64,000 bases of DNA from Kribbella flavida DSM 17836. Lineage in GTDB: Bacteria > Actinomycetota > Actinomycetes > Propionibacteriales > Kribbellaceae. Location of the stretch: positions 5,704,001 through 5,768,000 of the forward strand of contig NC_013729.1 of assembly GCF_000024345.1 (NCBI RefSeq), in the 5' to 3' direction. Below are positions 26,838 to 36,090 of the stretch, one piece after another. The position numbers and the translations under genes were made by a program. The notes beneath the pieces were generated by a model that saw only the letters and a list, made by a program, of their open reading frames with translations, was not told the origin of the DNA and searched no databases. How positions within the stretch are numbered: the first letter of the stretch is position 1; the number at the start of each line of letters is the position of its first letter.

Positions 26838-27017
26838 GTCTGCCCGGGGCTTCGTCGCTCCCCCCTCCCCTGGCCTCCGGCCGGTTTCACCGCCCCTGAA
26901 CGGCACCGGCAGCAGGTCAGTCGCGACGAGTCGCCGCTAGGACACCCCCATGTCCCCGCTGCCTGTCCCAACGAGCCACCGACAGGAAGGTGACGGCTCA
27001 GCTTTTTCCCATCGGCT

Positions 27018-27629
27018 TTACTTACCCCGGAGCACCGCGCGGGTGGCGTCCCAGCCCTCCAGGCCCGGGTCGAGCCGGGCCAGGTCGGCGTTGGAGCGGA
27101 GCCGGTGCCAGCCCGGTCCGAGGGCGACGGCGTGCCGGCGGGGCTTGAGTTCGTCGAGCGTGCTGAGCGGGGTGTCGAAGGTCGGTCCGGCGTCGACCAC
27201 CCACGGAGCGGCCGGCAGCCGGACCCCGATCGCGGCCAGCGAGCCGTCCTCGGCCGGCGTCACCGCGAGATCCGCGGAGCCCAGCGCGCGGAACAGCTTC
27301 CCGATGAGCAGCCCAGGCAGGTCCGGTACGTCGTGGCTCACGGCCACCACCGCCGCGGCTGGTCCGGACTTGTCCACCGCGTCGAGCACCGGCCGATCCG
27401 CGTCCACGGCATAGACGGGCGTGCCCGGCCACGTGAGCGCGGCCAGTTCCGCCACCGCCTCGTCATTGCCCCCGACAACAGCTATCGCCACCTCGACAAG
27501 GTCCAGCGCGGCCAGCACTTCGTAGGTGTCCTCAGCGAGAGCCAGTCGCCAGGCATCAGGCTCCCGTCCAGGCGGAGCCCAACTCCCGACAGCCGGTACC
27601 ACCAGCACGACCACTCGCCGATCGCTCAT
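27018..27629 (-). CDS. GT-A-fold nucleotidyl/glycosyltransferase-like protein (DUF2064-like)
   Basis: 203-aa protein. The order of a Rossmann-like N-terminus (VVVLVVPAVGSW), a central VVAVSHDVPDLPGLLIGKLFRAL (in parts) and TPAEDGSLAAIGVRLP resembles the DxPxLP...DGG pattern of DUF2064 and related CofC/CobY GT-A transferases. The match is partial and the usual first motif is altered, so activity is uncertain. The ATG at 27629 overlaps the HxlR stop by four bases, so the two are cotranscribed. Confidence 0.6.
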   Translation of the reverse strand: MSDRRVVVLVVPAVGSWAPPGREPDAWRLALAEDTYEVLAALDLVEVAIAVVGGNDEAVAELAALTWPGTPVYAVDADRPVLDAVDKSGPAAAVVAVSHDVPDLPGLLIGKLFRALGSADLAVTPAEDGSLAAIGVRLPAAPWVVDAGPTFDTPLSTLDELKPRRHAVALGPGWHRLRSNADLARLDPGLEGWDATRAVLRGK

Positions 27630-28045
27630 ACCTTCGCTCCAGTTGTGCTGCTGGCCGAGTCGTAGTCCTGACGAGCGGCAGCCACCTGGTCCATGTGCGT
27701 TTCGGCCCAGTCCTTGATGCAAGCGATCAGTGGCATCAGGCTCAGGCCCAGCGGAGTCAGCTCGTAGTCGACGCGCACCGGGACCGACGGCGTGACGTGC
27801 CTGGTGACCAGTCCGTCGCGCTCCAGCGACCGCAGGGTCTGGGTGAGCATCTTCTGGCTGACACCGGCGATCCGGCGCGACAGGTCGGAGTATCGCTGCG
27901 GGCCGTCGGCCAGCGCGGGCAGGATCAGCGTGACCCACTTGTCGCTGATCCGGTCGACCAGCTGACGAGCGGGGCAGGACGCCAGGTACGCGTCGTAGGC
28001 GCGGGCCGCCTCGCGGCGCAGGGCGGCGGCGTCTCGGGTCGGCAT
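27626..28045 (-). CDS. HxlR family transcriptional regulator
   Basis: 139-aa winged-helix regulator. The N-terminal Cys (ASCPARQLVDRISDKW), the HTH (YSDLSRRIAGVSQKMLTQTLRSLERDGLV in two parts) and the wing ending YELTPLGLSLMPLI are canonical. The conserved Cys often senses quinones, aldehydes or oxidants. Divergent from an MDR/quinone oxidoreductase gene with two short palindromes in between, the usual arrangement for redox-controlled regulation of that gene. Confidence 0.93.
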   Translation of the reverse strand: MPTRDAAALRREAARAYDAYLASCPARQLVDRISDKWVTLILPALADGPQRYSDLSRRIAGVSQKMLTQTLRSLERDGLVTRHVTPSVPVRVDYELTPLGLSLMPLIACIKDWAETHMDQVAAARQDYDSASSTTGAKV

Positions 28046-28069
28046 CGCTCTCCTCGGGGTGCGGTACGT

Positions 28070-28107
28070 ACTTCGAAGTGCCTACTTCCCGGCAGAGAGT
28101 AACTCTC
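28070..28107. promoter_or_regulatory. Palindromes in the HxlR/oxidoreductase divergent region
   Basis: ACTTCGAAGT (28070-28079), a perfect 10-base palindrome, and GAGAGT-A-ACTCTC (28095-28107). Both lie between the two divergent starts; one or both are likely regulator sites. Confidence 0.5.
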
Positions 28108-28144
28108 CCAGAGTGGTGTCACCAACAACCCTGCGAGGAGAACG

Positions 28145-29077
28145 ATGCGCGCACTCGTGGCCCGCCGGCTGGAAGGCCCGGCAGCCCTCGAACTGATCAC
28201 CACCGACCGCCCCGATCCCCGGCCGGGCGAGGTCCGCATCAAGGTGGCAGCGGCAGCCGTCAACCCGGTGGACGTGGCGACCAGTGACGGCTCCCTGATC
28301 CGCTACGGCATCGCCGCGCCCCGGGAGCAGTTCGGCACCGGCTGGGACGTGGCCGGCACCGTGGATGCAACCGGTCCGGGCGTCGGCCTCGCTCCGGGCA
28401 CACCCGTCATCGGCTTGTCCGACCTGCTCGGCCGCCCACTCAAGACGCACGCCGAGTACGTCGTACTGGGGGCTCACGCGGTGGCTCCGGCTCCGGCAGG
28501 CCTGGACTTCCCAGCCGCCTCCACCTTTGCACTGAACGCGCGGACCGCACAGCAGGCGGTGGACGCACTCGGCCTCTCCGCTGGTCAGACGTTGCTGGTC
28601 ACCGGTGCAGCGGGCGGCGTCGGCGGCTACGCGGTTGAGCTGGGCAAGTACCGCGGCCTCACCGTGATCGCCACCGCCAGCGGCCAGGACGAGGAACTCG
28701 TCCGGAGCTTCGGAGCCGACCACTTCGTGTCCAGGAGCGCCGACCTGACCTCTGCGGTGCACGACCTTGTCCCCGGTGGTGTGGACGGGCTGGTCGATGC
28801 GGCGGTGCTGGGAGTCGCCGCGCAGGAGGCAGTGCGCAACAACGGCGTCCACGCCCACGTGATCGCCGGAACCCCGCCGACGCCGCTGCGGGGGATCAGC
28901 GTGCGGCCAGTGTTCGCGCACGCGACGCGGCAGGCCCTGACCGAACTGGTCGAGCTGGTCGAACAGGGCATCCTCTCCACCCGGGTGGCCGCGACCTACC
29001 CCCTCGACGACGCGGTCGCGGCGTACGAACGCGTCGCCAAGGGCGGTGTGCGCGGCCGGGTGGTTCTGGTCCCCTGA
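28145..29077 (+). CDS. NADP-dependent zinc-independent oxidoreductase (quinone oxidoreductase-like MDR)
   Basis: 310-aa medium-chain dehydrogenase/reductase. The N-terminal GroES-like domain includes PGEVRIKVAAAAVNPVDVATSDG (in parts), and the Rossmann fold begins TLLVTGAAGGVGGYAVELGK. Catalytic-zinc Cys/His residues are absent, as in quinone oxidoreductases. GAGGAG precedes the ATG. Reduction of quinones or enones with NADPH is expected. Control by the divergent HxlR protein is inferred. Confidence 0.92.
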   Translation: MRALVARRLEGPAALELITTDRPDPRPGEVRIKVAAAAVNPVDVATSDGSLIRYGIAAPREQFGTGWDVAGTVDATGPGVGLAPGTPVIGLSDLLGRPLKTHAEYVVLGAHAVAPAPAGLDFPAASTFALNARTAQQAVDALGLSAGQTLLVTGAAGGVGGYAVELGKYRGLTVIATASGQDEELVRSFGADHFVSRSADLTSAVHDLVPGGVDGLVDAAVLGVAAQEAVRNNGVHAHVIAGTPPTPLRGISVRPVFAHATRQALTELVELVEQGILSTRVAATYPLDDAVAAYERVAKGGVRGRVVLVP

Positions 29078-29081
29078 TCCC

Positions 29082-29354
29082 TCAGGTGGACCACAGTTCG
29101 CGGTAGTCGGGCAGCAACGGGACTCGCCACCGGCATTCGGCGTATCCGCCGATGGCGATCGTCGCCGCCTTTCTGTTCTGGCACTCGATGTAGTGGTAGA
29201 TACCGCGGTACTCGAAGCCCTGGGCGGAGACCCCTGAGGTCTCGGTCGCGGCGGCCGAGGGCTGGGCGTGCGCGGCCGGAGCGATGATCCCCAGGGTCGC
29301 TGCGACCACGGCGGTGGCGAAACCGGCTCGCACTGTCACGGATTTCAGTCTCAT
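29082..29354 (-). CDS. Small secreted hypothetical protein (90 aa)
   Basis: Signal peptide MRLKSVTVRAGFATAVVAAT continuing to a likely AHA cleavage site near residue 30. The mature peptide of about 60 residues contains two Cys (YIECQNRK and YAECRWRV) able to form one disulfide and ends DYRELWST. No family recognised. Four bases from the stop of the oxidoreductase gene, convergent. Confidence 0.7.
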   Translation of the reverse strand: MRLKSVTVRAGFATAVVAATLGIIAPAAHAQPSAAATETSGVSAQGFEYRGIYHYIECQNRKAATIAIGGYAECRWRVPLLPDYRELWST

Positions 29355-29480
29355 TGATCTCCTCAGCGGTCGTCCCCGGCACGTGCCGGAACGGTTCGAA
29401 CGCTAGAGCTTCGTCGTCGACCAGCGACATCACTTCGACGTCGCTCGAACCGAATCCGGGTTGCCGGCGCGGACCTAGGC

Positions 29481-31259
29481 TCAGCCGTGCAGAGTGCGGA
29501 GCAGCCGGAGAGCGACCTGTACGTCGAGAGCGCGCTCCGGCTGCTGCCAGCCGTCGCCCAGCAGGGCGGTCACGCGGTCGAGGCGCTGCTGCACCGTGTT
29601 GGGATGGATGTGCAACGCAGTGGCTGCTCGGGTCGGGCTCTGGCCCGCGGCGAAGTACGCCTCGAGCGTGCCGACCAGATCGGTGCCCCGCTGCTCGTCG
29701 TAGTCGCTCACTGGTCCCAGGACGTGGGCGATGTGCGCTGCCACATCGACCTCCGGGGCTCCGACCAGGCCGGCGACGCCCAGGTCGTTGGGAGCAACGG
29801 ACTGGCCGGACTTGCCGAGACGCACCATGGTCGTGAGCAGCCGCAGGCCCTGCTGGTACGCGTCGACCAGCGGCTGTCCCCAGGCCGCTGGACCAGTCAC
29901 GGCGACCGTCACCCCGCACCGGCGAGCCACGTCGGTCAGCGCTTGCGCCCCGGACTTCGCGTCAGGCAGTGCGAGCAGCAGCACCAGATCCCCGGCGTAC
30001 GGGCCGACCAGGACGAGTCGCTCCTCCAGCGGAGCCGACAGTCGAGCCAGTACGCCGCTGTGGTCGCCTCGACAGACGGCGACGACCAACTGCGTCGGCA
30101 CCCGACGGGCGTGGTCGAGCAGGCGCAGCCGATCGGTGAGCGCGCGGGGGTCGGCGCTGCCACTGAGCGCATCGGCCAGGATGTCCGCCTGAGCGCGTTG
30201 CGACTGCTCGGCAGCCTGTCGGCGGAACAGCAGCACCAGCGCGGTGACGACAGCTGCCCGCTCCACGATCCGCTGGTCGGCGGCGGACAGCTCGGCCACC
30301 CCTCCGATGACCAGTGCACCGAGTCGCTCGCCCTTGGCGGTGGCGGCGACCGTCCAGCTGTCCCCCGTCCAGGTCAGCCGGCCGGAGTCCGAGGCCGCGC
30401 CGACCTCGACGGCCCGGCGGCGGACCACCCGCCCGGCAGCGGCCAGTTCGTTGCCGAGAGCATCGACCAGCACGACCCAGACGTCCAGCAGCTCGGCCAG
30501 TGCGGCCGCGATCGCGTCGACGTCCCCACCGGACAGCACGATCTCGGCGAACCTGTCGTGCGCGGCAGCGGCGTGCTCGACTCCGGTGTGCGCGACCGAC
30601 AACTGCTCCAGCGCCGCCGCCGTCTCCGCGGCAGCCCTGACCTGGACGATGGTGACCGCCGCGAGCGCGGCCAGTGAGCCCAGCAGCGAGACCTCGGCCC
30701 GGCTGAACGGCCGAGCGGTGCGGTTCGACGCGAACAGCACGCCGACGAACGCGCCGTCCACGATCAGCGGCGTGCCGAGGATCGCCACCAGACCTTCCTC
30801 GCCGACAGCGTCGTCGATCGGGCTGGTGTGCCGGAAGCGGCAGTCACTGGGGTAGTCGGTGGTCCAGTACGGCTTGTACGTCTCCGCGACCAGCCCGCCG
30901 AGTCCAGCACCGAGCGGGAGTCGCAGCTGCTGGAAGGCCGCCGACACCGAGCCGTCGGTGGCCCGCATGTAGGTGTCGCCCTGCTCCGGGTCGTACAGCG
31001 TGAGATAGGCGACGTCGGTGCCGATCAGCGTGCGCGCCCGGTGCACGATCGTGTCGAGCACGCTGCCGGGATCGCGCGCCGAGGCCAGCTCCCGCGCCAC
31101 GTCCACCAGCGCGGAAAGCTCGGCCTCACGCTTCTTGCTCGCGTCCATGCCCGCTCTGATCCGCAGAGCGAGGTCCCGGGCCTCCGGGTCGTCCCCGGCG
31201 GCCCGGGCCAGCTCACTGCCCGAGGCGTCCTCCGCGAGCAGCCGTAGCAGGTCCTTCAC
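29481..31259 (-). CDS. PucR/CdaR family transcriptional regulator with GAF domain
   Basis: 592-aa regulator. An N-terminal helical linker (ELSALVDVARELAS) leads to a GAF domain (about 60-205; RARTLIGTDVAYLTLYD, GLVAILGTPLIVDGAFVGVLF in parts), then a degenerate GGDEF-like middle, and the C-terminal HTH_30 at about 525-590 (AATALHIHPNTVQQRLDRV). It is the third gene of an operon with hydroxybutyrate dehydrogenase and an MHS symporter, so it likely activates this catabolic unit on sensing a small molecule through GAF. Confidence 0.92.
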   Translation of the reverse strand: MKDLLRLLAEDASGSELARAAGDDPEARDLALRIRAGMDASKKREAELSALVDVARELASARDPGSVLDTIVHRARTLIGTDVAYLTLYDPEQGDTYMRATDGSVSAAFQQLRLPLGAGLGGLVAETYKPYWTTDYPSDCRFRHTSPIDDAVGEEGLVAILGTPLIVDGAFVGVLFASNRTARPFSRAEVSLLGSLAALAAVTIVQVRAAAETAAALEQLSVAHTGVEHAAAAHDRFAEIVLSGGDVDAIAAALAELLDVWVVLVDALGNELAAAGRVVRRRAVEVGAASDSGRLTWTGDSWTVAATAKGERLGALVIGGVAELSAADQRIVERAAVVTALVLLFRRQAAEQSQRAQADILADALSGSADPRALTDRLRLLDHARRVPTQLVVAVCRGDHSGVLARLSAPLEERLVLVGPYAGDLVLLLALPDAKSGAQALTDVARRCGVTVAVTGPAAWGQPLVDAYQQGLRLLTTMVRLGKSGQSVAPNDLGVAGLVGAPEVDVAAHIAHVLGPVSDYDEQRGTDLVGTLEAYFAAGQSPTRAATALHIHPNTVQQRLDRVTALLGDGWQQPERALDVQVALRLLRTLHG

Positions 31260-31277
31260 CCTCGCGATGATGCCAGG

Positions 31278-32582
31278 TCAGACCGTGGCCAGGTCGCGTT
31301 TGCTGGTTTCGCCGTAGCTGGTCACCGCGACGATCGAGATCACCGAGCACGCCGCCACGTAGATGGAGATGGCGTAGCCGGAGTCGTACGCCTTGAGCAG
31401 CGCGACCGCGATGAACGGCGCCAGCCCACCGGCGACGATGGACGCCAGCTGGTAGCCGACCGAGACCCCGGAGTACCGGACCCGGGTGCCGAACAGCTCG
31501 GTGAAGAACGCTGCCTGCGGCCCGTACATCGCTCCGTGCAGCACCAGCCCGACGGTCACCGCCAGCGTGGCCAGGGCGAAGTTCCTGGTGTCCACGAAGG
31601 CGATGAAGACGAAGGCCCAGATCCCGACGCCGGTCGCCCCGAGCAGGTACACCGGCCGGCGGCCGATCCGGTCCGACAGCGCTCCCCACAGCGGGATCGC
31701 GCAGAAGTGGATCGCGGCGCCGATCAGCACCGCGTTCAGCGCGAACGACTTGCCCAGGCCGAGGTGCTCCTTGGCGTAGGTGGCGATCACGATCGTGAAG
31801 ATGTAGTAACTGACGTTCTCGGCCATCCGGGCGCCCATCGCGGTGAAGATCTCGCGCGGGTACTTCGTGATCACCTCGACGAACGGGATCCGCTCGGCCG
31901 GCTCCTGCTTGGCCCGGGCCTGCTGGAACAGCGGCGACTCCTCGATCCGCAGCCGGACCCAGAGCCCGACCAGGACCAGCACGGCCGACAGCAGGAACGG
32001 GATCCGCCAGCCCCACGAGTTGAACGCGGCGTCGCTCTGGAAGGCCGCGAGCCCCGCCAGTACGCCGTTTGCGAGCAGCTGCCCGGCCGGCGCGCCCGCC
32101 TGCGGCCAGGACGCCCAGAACCCGCGCCGGGCCGGATCGCCGTGCTCGGACACGATCAGCACCGCACCGCCCCACTCGCCGCCGAGCGCGAAGCCCTGGA
32201 TCAGCCGCAGCACGGTCAGCAGGATCGGGGCCAGCGCGCCGACCTGCGCGTACGTCGGCAGCAGGCCGATCGCGAAGGTGGCCAGACCCATCATCAGCAA
32301 GGACAGCACCAGCAGGTTCTTGCGTCCGATCCGGTCGCCGAAGTGACCGAAGACCACGCCGCCGATCGGCCGGGCGAAGAAGCCGACGGCGAAGGTGGCG
32401 AAGCTGAGCAGGGTGCCGGTGAGCTGCTCGCCCTTGGGGAAGAACAGGTCGCCGAACACGACCGACGCGGCGACGCCGTACAGGAAGAAGTCGTACCACT
32501 CGACGGTGGTGCCGACCAGGCTGGCACCGACCACCCGGGCGATCGGGGTCCGCTTCTGGACCGGTTCTGTGGACGTGGGCAT
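31278..32582 (-). CDS. MFS metabolite:H+ symporter (MHS family)
   Basis: 434-aa twelve-helix transporter. The MHS hallmarks are present: ASLVGTTVEWYDFFLYG in helix 1, then GGVVFGHFGDRIGRKN in loop 2-3 and GGEWGGAVLIVSEHGDPARRG in helices 4-5. Members carry shikimate, proline/betaine, citrate or ketoglutarate. The operon partner (hydroxybutyrate dehydrogenase, 10 bases upstream) suggests uptake of 3-hydroxybutyrate or a related acid (inference). Confidence 0.93.
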   Translation of the reverse strand: MPTSTEPVQKRTPIARVVGASLVGTTVEWYDFFLYGVAASVVFGDLFFPKGEQLTGTLLSFATFAVGFFARPIGGVVFGHFGDRIGRKNLLVLSLLMMGLATFAIGLLPTYAQVGALAPILLTVLRLIQGFALGGEWGGAVLIVSEHGDPARRGFWASWPQAGAPAGQLLANGVLAGLAAFQSDAAFNSWGWRIPFLLSAVLVLVGLWVRLRIEESPLFQQARAKQEPAERIPFVEVITKYPREIFTAMGARMAENVSYYIFTIVIATYAKEHLGLGKSFALNAVLIGAAIHFCAIPLWGALSDRIGRRPVYLLGATGVGIWAFVFIAFVDTRNFALATLAVTVGLVLHGAMYGPQAAFFTELFGTRVRYSGVSVGYQLASIVAGGLAPFIAVALLKAYDSGYAISIYVAACSVISIVAVTSYGETSKRDLATV

Positions 32583-32592
32583 GCAGGGCTCC

Positions 32593-33330
32593 TTAATGGG
32601 CGGTCCAGCCGCCGTCGAGGACGAACGAGCTCCCCGTGAGTGAGGCCGAGGCCGGGCCGCAGAGCAGCGCGACCAGCTCGGCGACCTCGGCCGGCTCGAT
32701 CAGCCGCTTGACCGCGACCGGTTCGAGCAGGATCTTGTCCAGCACCTCTGCCTCGGTCAGGCCGTGCAGCGCGGCCTGGTCGGCGAGCTGGGCGGTGACG
32801 AGCGGCGTCCGGACGTACGCCGGGTTCACGCAGTTGCTGGTGACGCCGTGTGGCGCGCCTTCGAGCGCGACCACCTTGCTGAGACCTTCCAGCCCGTGCT
32901 TGGCCGCGACGTACGCCGACTTGAACGGGCTGGCGCGCAGTCCGTGCACCGAGCTGATGTTGACCACCCGGCCCCAGCCCCGGCCGTACATGTGCGGCAG
33001 CGACTGCCGGATGAGCCGGAACGGCGACTCCAGCATGAGTCGCAGGATGTAGCCGAACCGCTCGGGCGGGAACTGCTCGACCGGAGCGACCAGCTGGACG
33101 CCTGCGTTGTTCACCAGCACGTCCACGTCGGTCGGCAGGTCGGCCAGCCGCTCCAGGTCGGCCAGGTCGGCCTGGACCGCCTCGATGCCGTCGCCGGCAA
33201 CGGCCTGCAGACCGTCGGCGTCGTAGTCGACCGCGATCACGCGCATCCCGTCGGCGGCGAGCCGCTGGGCGCAGGCCGCGCCGATCCCGGAGGCGGCGCC
33301 GGTGACGAGAGCACGACGTGGGGTGGTCAT
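32593..33330 (-). CDS. 3-hydroxybutyrate dehydrogenase (SDR)
   Basis: 245-aa short-chain dehydrogenase. Cofactor motif TGAASGIGAACAQ (about 10-22), NNAG motif VLVNNAGVQ, Ser of the NISSVHG strand and the YVAAKHG motif (Y, K of the catalytic triad), all as in D-3-hydroxybutyrate dehydrogenases (typical NIS-S-VHGL and GWVRTPLV-like VNPAYVRTPLV). Oxidises 3-hydroxybutyrate to acetoacetate with NAD. Start ATG 33330; no good ribosome site. First gene of the bdh-MHS-pucR unit. Confidence 0.9.
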   Translation of the reverse strand: MTTPRRALVTGAASGIGAACAQRLAADGMRVIAVDYDADGLQAVAGDGIEAVQADLADLERLADLPTDVDVLVNNAGVQLVAPVEQFPPERFGYILRLMLESPFRLIRQSLPHMYGRGWGRVVNISSVHGLRASPFKSAYVAAKHGLEGLSKVVALEGAPHGVTSNCVNPAYVRTPLVTAQLADQAALHGLTEAEVLDKILLEPVAVKRLIEPAEVAELVALLCGPASASLTGSSFVLDGGWTAH

Positions 33331-33411
33331 GGCGGAGACTCTAGGAATCCGCGCGGGCACCAACCATGGGATCGCCGCACACACCTGGGCGGCGAGGTGT
33401 GTGCTGAGAGG

Positions 33412-33606
33412 CTATCGGGCCACGATCACCGCGTAGGCGAGGAACAGCCCGACGAAGGCGACCACGGCGAGCCCGATGAGCGCCAGCCACAGGTACGCCG
33501 ACCGCTCCCGCTTCGGCGGGTCGTCGTCGCGGTGCGGAGGATTGACCGACTCGTCCTGGCCTGGTCGGCTCGGGTCCGGCTGCGGATCCATCGGCATGGT
33601 GTTCAT
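33412..33606 (-). CDS. Small membrane protein (64 aa)
   Basis: Starts MNTMPMDPQPDPSRP, a Pro/Asp-rich cytoplasmic part, followed by KRERSAYLWLALIGL and one membrane helix (LIGLAVVAFVGLFLAYAVIV). The ATG at 33606 is the most plausible of several. No family. Lies between the dehydrogenase and lyase genes without clear operon link. Confidence 0.6.
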   Translation of the reverse strand: MNTMPMDPQPDPSRPGQDESVNPPHRDDDPPKRERSAYLWLALIGLAVVAFVGLFLAYAVIVAR

Positions 33607-33680
33607 CGCCCGGCGGTACCCCGGCCGGGCGCGCCCTACGCATCGGGGGCGACCGGAGTCCGCCGGCCGCCCCTCCGGCG

Positions 33681-35942
33681 TCACCTGCTGAGCGGCACCT
33701 TCGCCCAGTCGATGTCGGAGCCCAGGTAGAAGCTGGTGTACGACGGCTGGTTGTACGCCGTGTTCTGCCGCGCCACCTCCACCCGGTACTGCGGGTCGTG
33801 CATCAGCGTGTAGAGCTTGCGGTCGGTCAGCTCGGTGCTCAGGTAGATCCGGATCGCGCTGCTGTCGGCCGTGCGGACCAGAAGCTCCTCGCGCCAGTCA
33901 CCGAGGACGTCCGCGACCAGCGACGGGTTGCCCTTGGTGCCGTTGTTCGTCAGCGTGCCGGTGGCGGTGAGCAGCGTGCCGCGTCGCCAGTCCTTGACGG
34001 TCGGCGTGACAGTCCCTGCGCCGTCCACGATCTGTGTGGTCATGTCAGCAGCCCAGCGGATGCTCTGGTTCGTGCCGGGGATCGCCGTACCGAGCGCATC
34101 GCCGTCCGCGGTGCGCAAGCGCGTCGCCCAGGTCTCCAGGCCGGGCTCCTCCGGCACGATGTCACCGACCATGCCTCGGCCGGTGTCGCGACCGGAGTAC
34201 TCGCCGTAGATCACCTGACCGGTCCGGGCGTCGCGCAACGCGTACCCGTACGGCGCGGAGGTGGCGCCCTCGTGCACGGTGAAGATCTCCTGGCCCGGCC
34301 GCTGCGGGTCGATGTCGGTCACGTGCATCGCGTCGCCGTGCCCCAGCTTGGCGACTGCTCCGGGACTCGCGCTGCCCGGCGGCAGCACGTCCTTGGAGCT
34401 GTAGAGCACGCTGCCGTCGTCGTCGATGGTGGCGGAGCCGTAGACGATCTCCTGCCGGCCATCCAGGTCCACGTCGGCCGCGCTGAGCGAGTGGAACCCC
34501 TGCGTGGTGATCGACCCGTACTGCGGATCGGTGCCGTCGCGGCCGTGCGGGCTGTCGTTGAAGGGGTTCGTCATCGGGGTCCAGCCGCTGTCGACCGCCC
34601 AGCGCTTGGTGATCTTCCGGCCGTTCCACCCGTACGCCGCGAGCGTCGTACGGGTGTAGTAGCCGCGGGCGAAGACGGCGGAGGGGTGCGTGCCGTCCAG
34701 GTAGGCCACCCCGGCCAGGAAGCGGTCGACGCGGTTGCCGGGCTCGATCCGGGACATCGCGTAGTCGCCCCAGCGGAGCCCGTCGTCCGCACGGCCGGGC
34801 TCGTACCGGATGGTCTCCAGCTCCTTGCCGTCCGATCCGCGGAAGACGCTCAGGTACTCCGGTCCGCTCAGGATGAAGCCTTCGAAGGCCCTGAGCTGGT
34901 TCCGGGCGCTGCGGCCGGGGGCGTAGACGTCCATGAAGTAGTCGACGAGGGCGGTGGCGTCCGCGCGGGACAGCGGGTAGCTGTACTTGACCGGGATGCC
35001 GAAGGCCGCCTCCAGCGAGGCCGGCCACTGGCCACTCTTCACCTCGGGCTGCTGGTGCCACTGGAGGAACAGGTCGACCAGGTGTTCGTAGTAGTCGGTC
35101 CTGCTGACCCGGTAGTCGTCCTGGTGCGAGTAGCCGGCGCGGCGGTCCGCCTTCGGCATGGTGATGTAGCGCTCGGAGGTGACACGGCCGGAGCGGTCGT
35201 AGCGGATCACCTTGGTGCCCGGTGCGGTCTTGAGCATCGTCTCCGAGCGGCCGTCGCCGTCGAAGTCGTAGACCAGGAACTGGGTGTAGTGGGCGCCGGC
35301 CCGGATGTTCACGCCGAGGTCGAGCCGGTGCAGCAACGTGCCGTCGGCCTCGTAGGTGTCGACGAACACCTTGCCGGTGTAGCCGACCTGGGACACGTCC
35401 TTGGCGTTCGACGGGTTCCAGACCACGACGTACTCGTACTGGCCGTCGCCGTCCACGTCGCCGACGCTCAGGTCGTTGGCGGCGTAGGTGTAGGCCTCAC
35501 CCGCCGGAGTGACGCCGTCAGCGGGCTTGCGCAGCGGCAGGTCGCGGTGGCCGCCGGTCCACGGGGACACCTCCGGACTGCGCTCCCGCTCGCGGCCGTT
35601 CACCAGGGACGTGACGCGATAACGGGAGGTCTGTGTGCCGTCGGGGTCGCGGTAGTTGGTGCTGTCGGTGACAGTGGCGATCCTGCGGCCGTCGCGGTAC
35701 ACGGCGAAGTTCGCGCCGGTCAGGCCGCGGCTGGAGTGGCCGGTCGCCTCCGGACCGAGCAGACGCCAACTCAGGAAGACGCCTTCGCTGGTCGTCGTGG
35801 CGACCAGTCCGCGATCGAGACGTTCCAGCTGCGGTCTGGTGTGCCCGGCGTGGGCGGCGGGCACGGCGGTAGCACCGGTGGCGAGTGTCAGGGCGGTGAG
35901 CAGGACGGCGGCTGGGCGCCACCGGACGGAAAAGATCGACAT
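33681..35942 (-). CDS. Rhamnogalacturonan lyase (PL11 family, YesW/YesX-like), secreted
   Basis: 753-aa exported polysaccharide lyase. Signal peptide RWRPAAVLLTALTLATG with cleavage near AAHA (residue 32). A fibronectin-like N-terminal part is followed by the eight-bladed propeller with calcium-binding DVDGDGQYE, DFDGDGRSE, DVDLDGRQE and DIDPQRPGQE motifs, typical of YesW. It cleaves the rhamnogalacturonan I backbone of plant pectin outside the cell. A LacI-type operator-like site lies 24 bases upstream. No transporter or other pectinase gene is adjacent. Confidence 0.94.
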   Translation of the reverse strand: MSIFSVRWRPAAVLLTALTLATGATAVPAAHAGHTRPQLERLDRGLVATTTSEGVFLSWRLLGPEATGHSSRGLTGANFAVYRDGRRIATVTDSTNYRDPDGTQTSRYRVTSLVNGRERERSPEVSPWTGGHRDLPLRKPADGVTPAGEAYTYAANDLSVGDVDGDGQYEYVVVWNPSNAKDVSQVGYTGKVFVDTYEADGTLLHRLDLGVNIRAGAHYTQFLVYDFDGDGRSETMLKTAPGTKVIRYDRSGRVTSERYITMPKADRRAGYSHQDDYRVSRTDYYEHLVDLFLQWHQQPEVKSGQWPASLEAAFGIPVKYSYPLSRADATALVDYFMDVYAPGRSARNQLRAFEGFILSGPEYLSVFRGSDGKELETIRYEPGRADDGLRWGDYAMSRIEPGNRVDRFLAGVAYLDGTHPSAVFARGYYTRTTLAAYGWNGRKITKRWAVDSGWTPMTNPFNDSPHGRDGTDPQYGSITTQGFHSLSAADVDLDGRQEIVYGSATIDDDGSVLYSSKDVLPPGSASPGAVAKLGHGDAMHVTDIDPQRPGQEIFTVHEGATSAPYGYALRDARTGQVIYGEYSGRDTGRGMVGDIVPEEPGLETWATRLRTADGDALGTAIPGTNQSIRWAADMTTQIVDGAGTVTPTVKDWRRGTLLTATGTLTNNGTKGNPSLVADVLGDWREELLVRTADSSAIRIYLSTELTDRKLYTLMHDPQYRVEVARQNTAYNQPSYTSFYLGSDIDWAKVPLSR

Positions 35943-35965
35943 GGGCAGATCCTCGGCTTGCGGGC

Positions 35966-35979
35966 GGCAAACGCTTTCC
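35966..35979 (-). promoter_or_regulatory. LacI-family operator-like site upstream of the lyase gene
   Basis: GGAAAGCGTTTGCC on the minus strand matches the general LacI/GalR operator pattern with a central CG. It lies 24-37 bases before the lyase start codon; the regulator is not in this window. Confidence 0.5.
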
Positions 35980-36090
35980 TGGCACGCTAGGGTGCCGGTC
36001 GCCGCGCTGTCGAGAGATGTGTCCGCTATCGGCCGCCGGGTGCCGGCCCCGGATCGCGGCCCAGGCGCCGGCTATCGCACCCAAGGCGAC

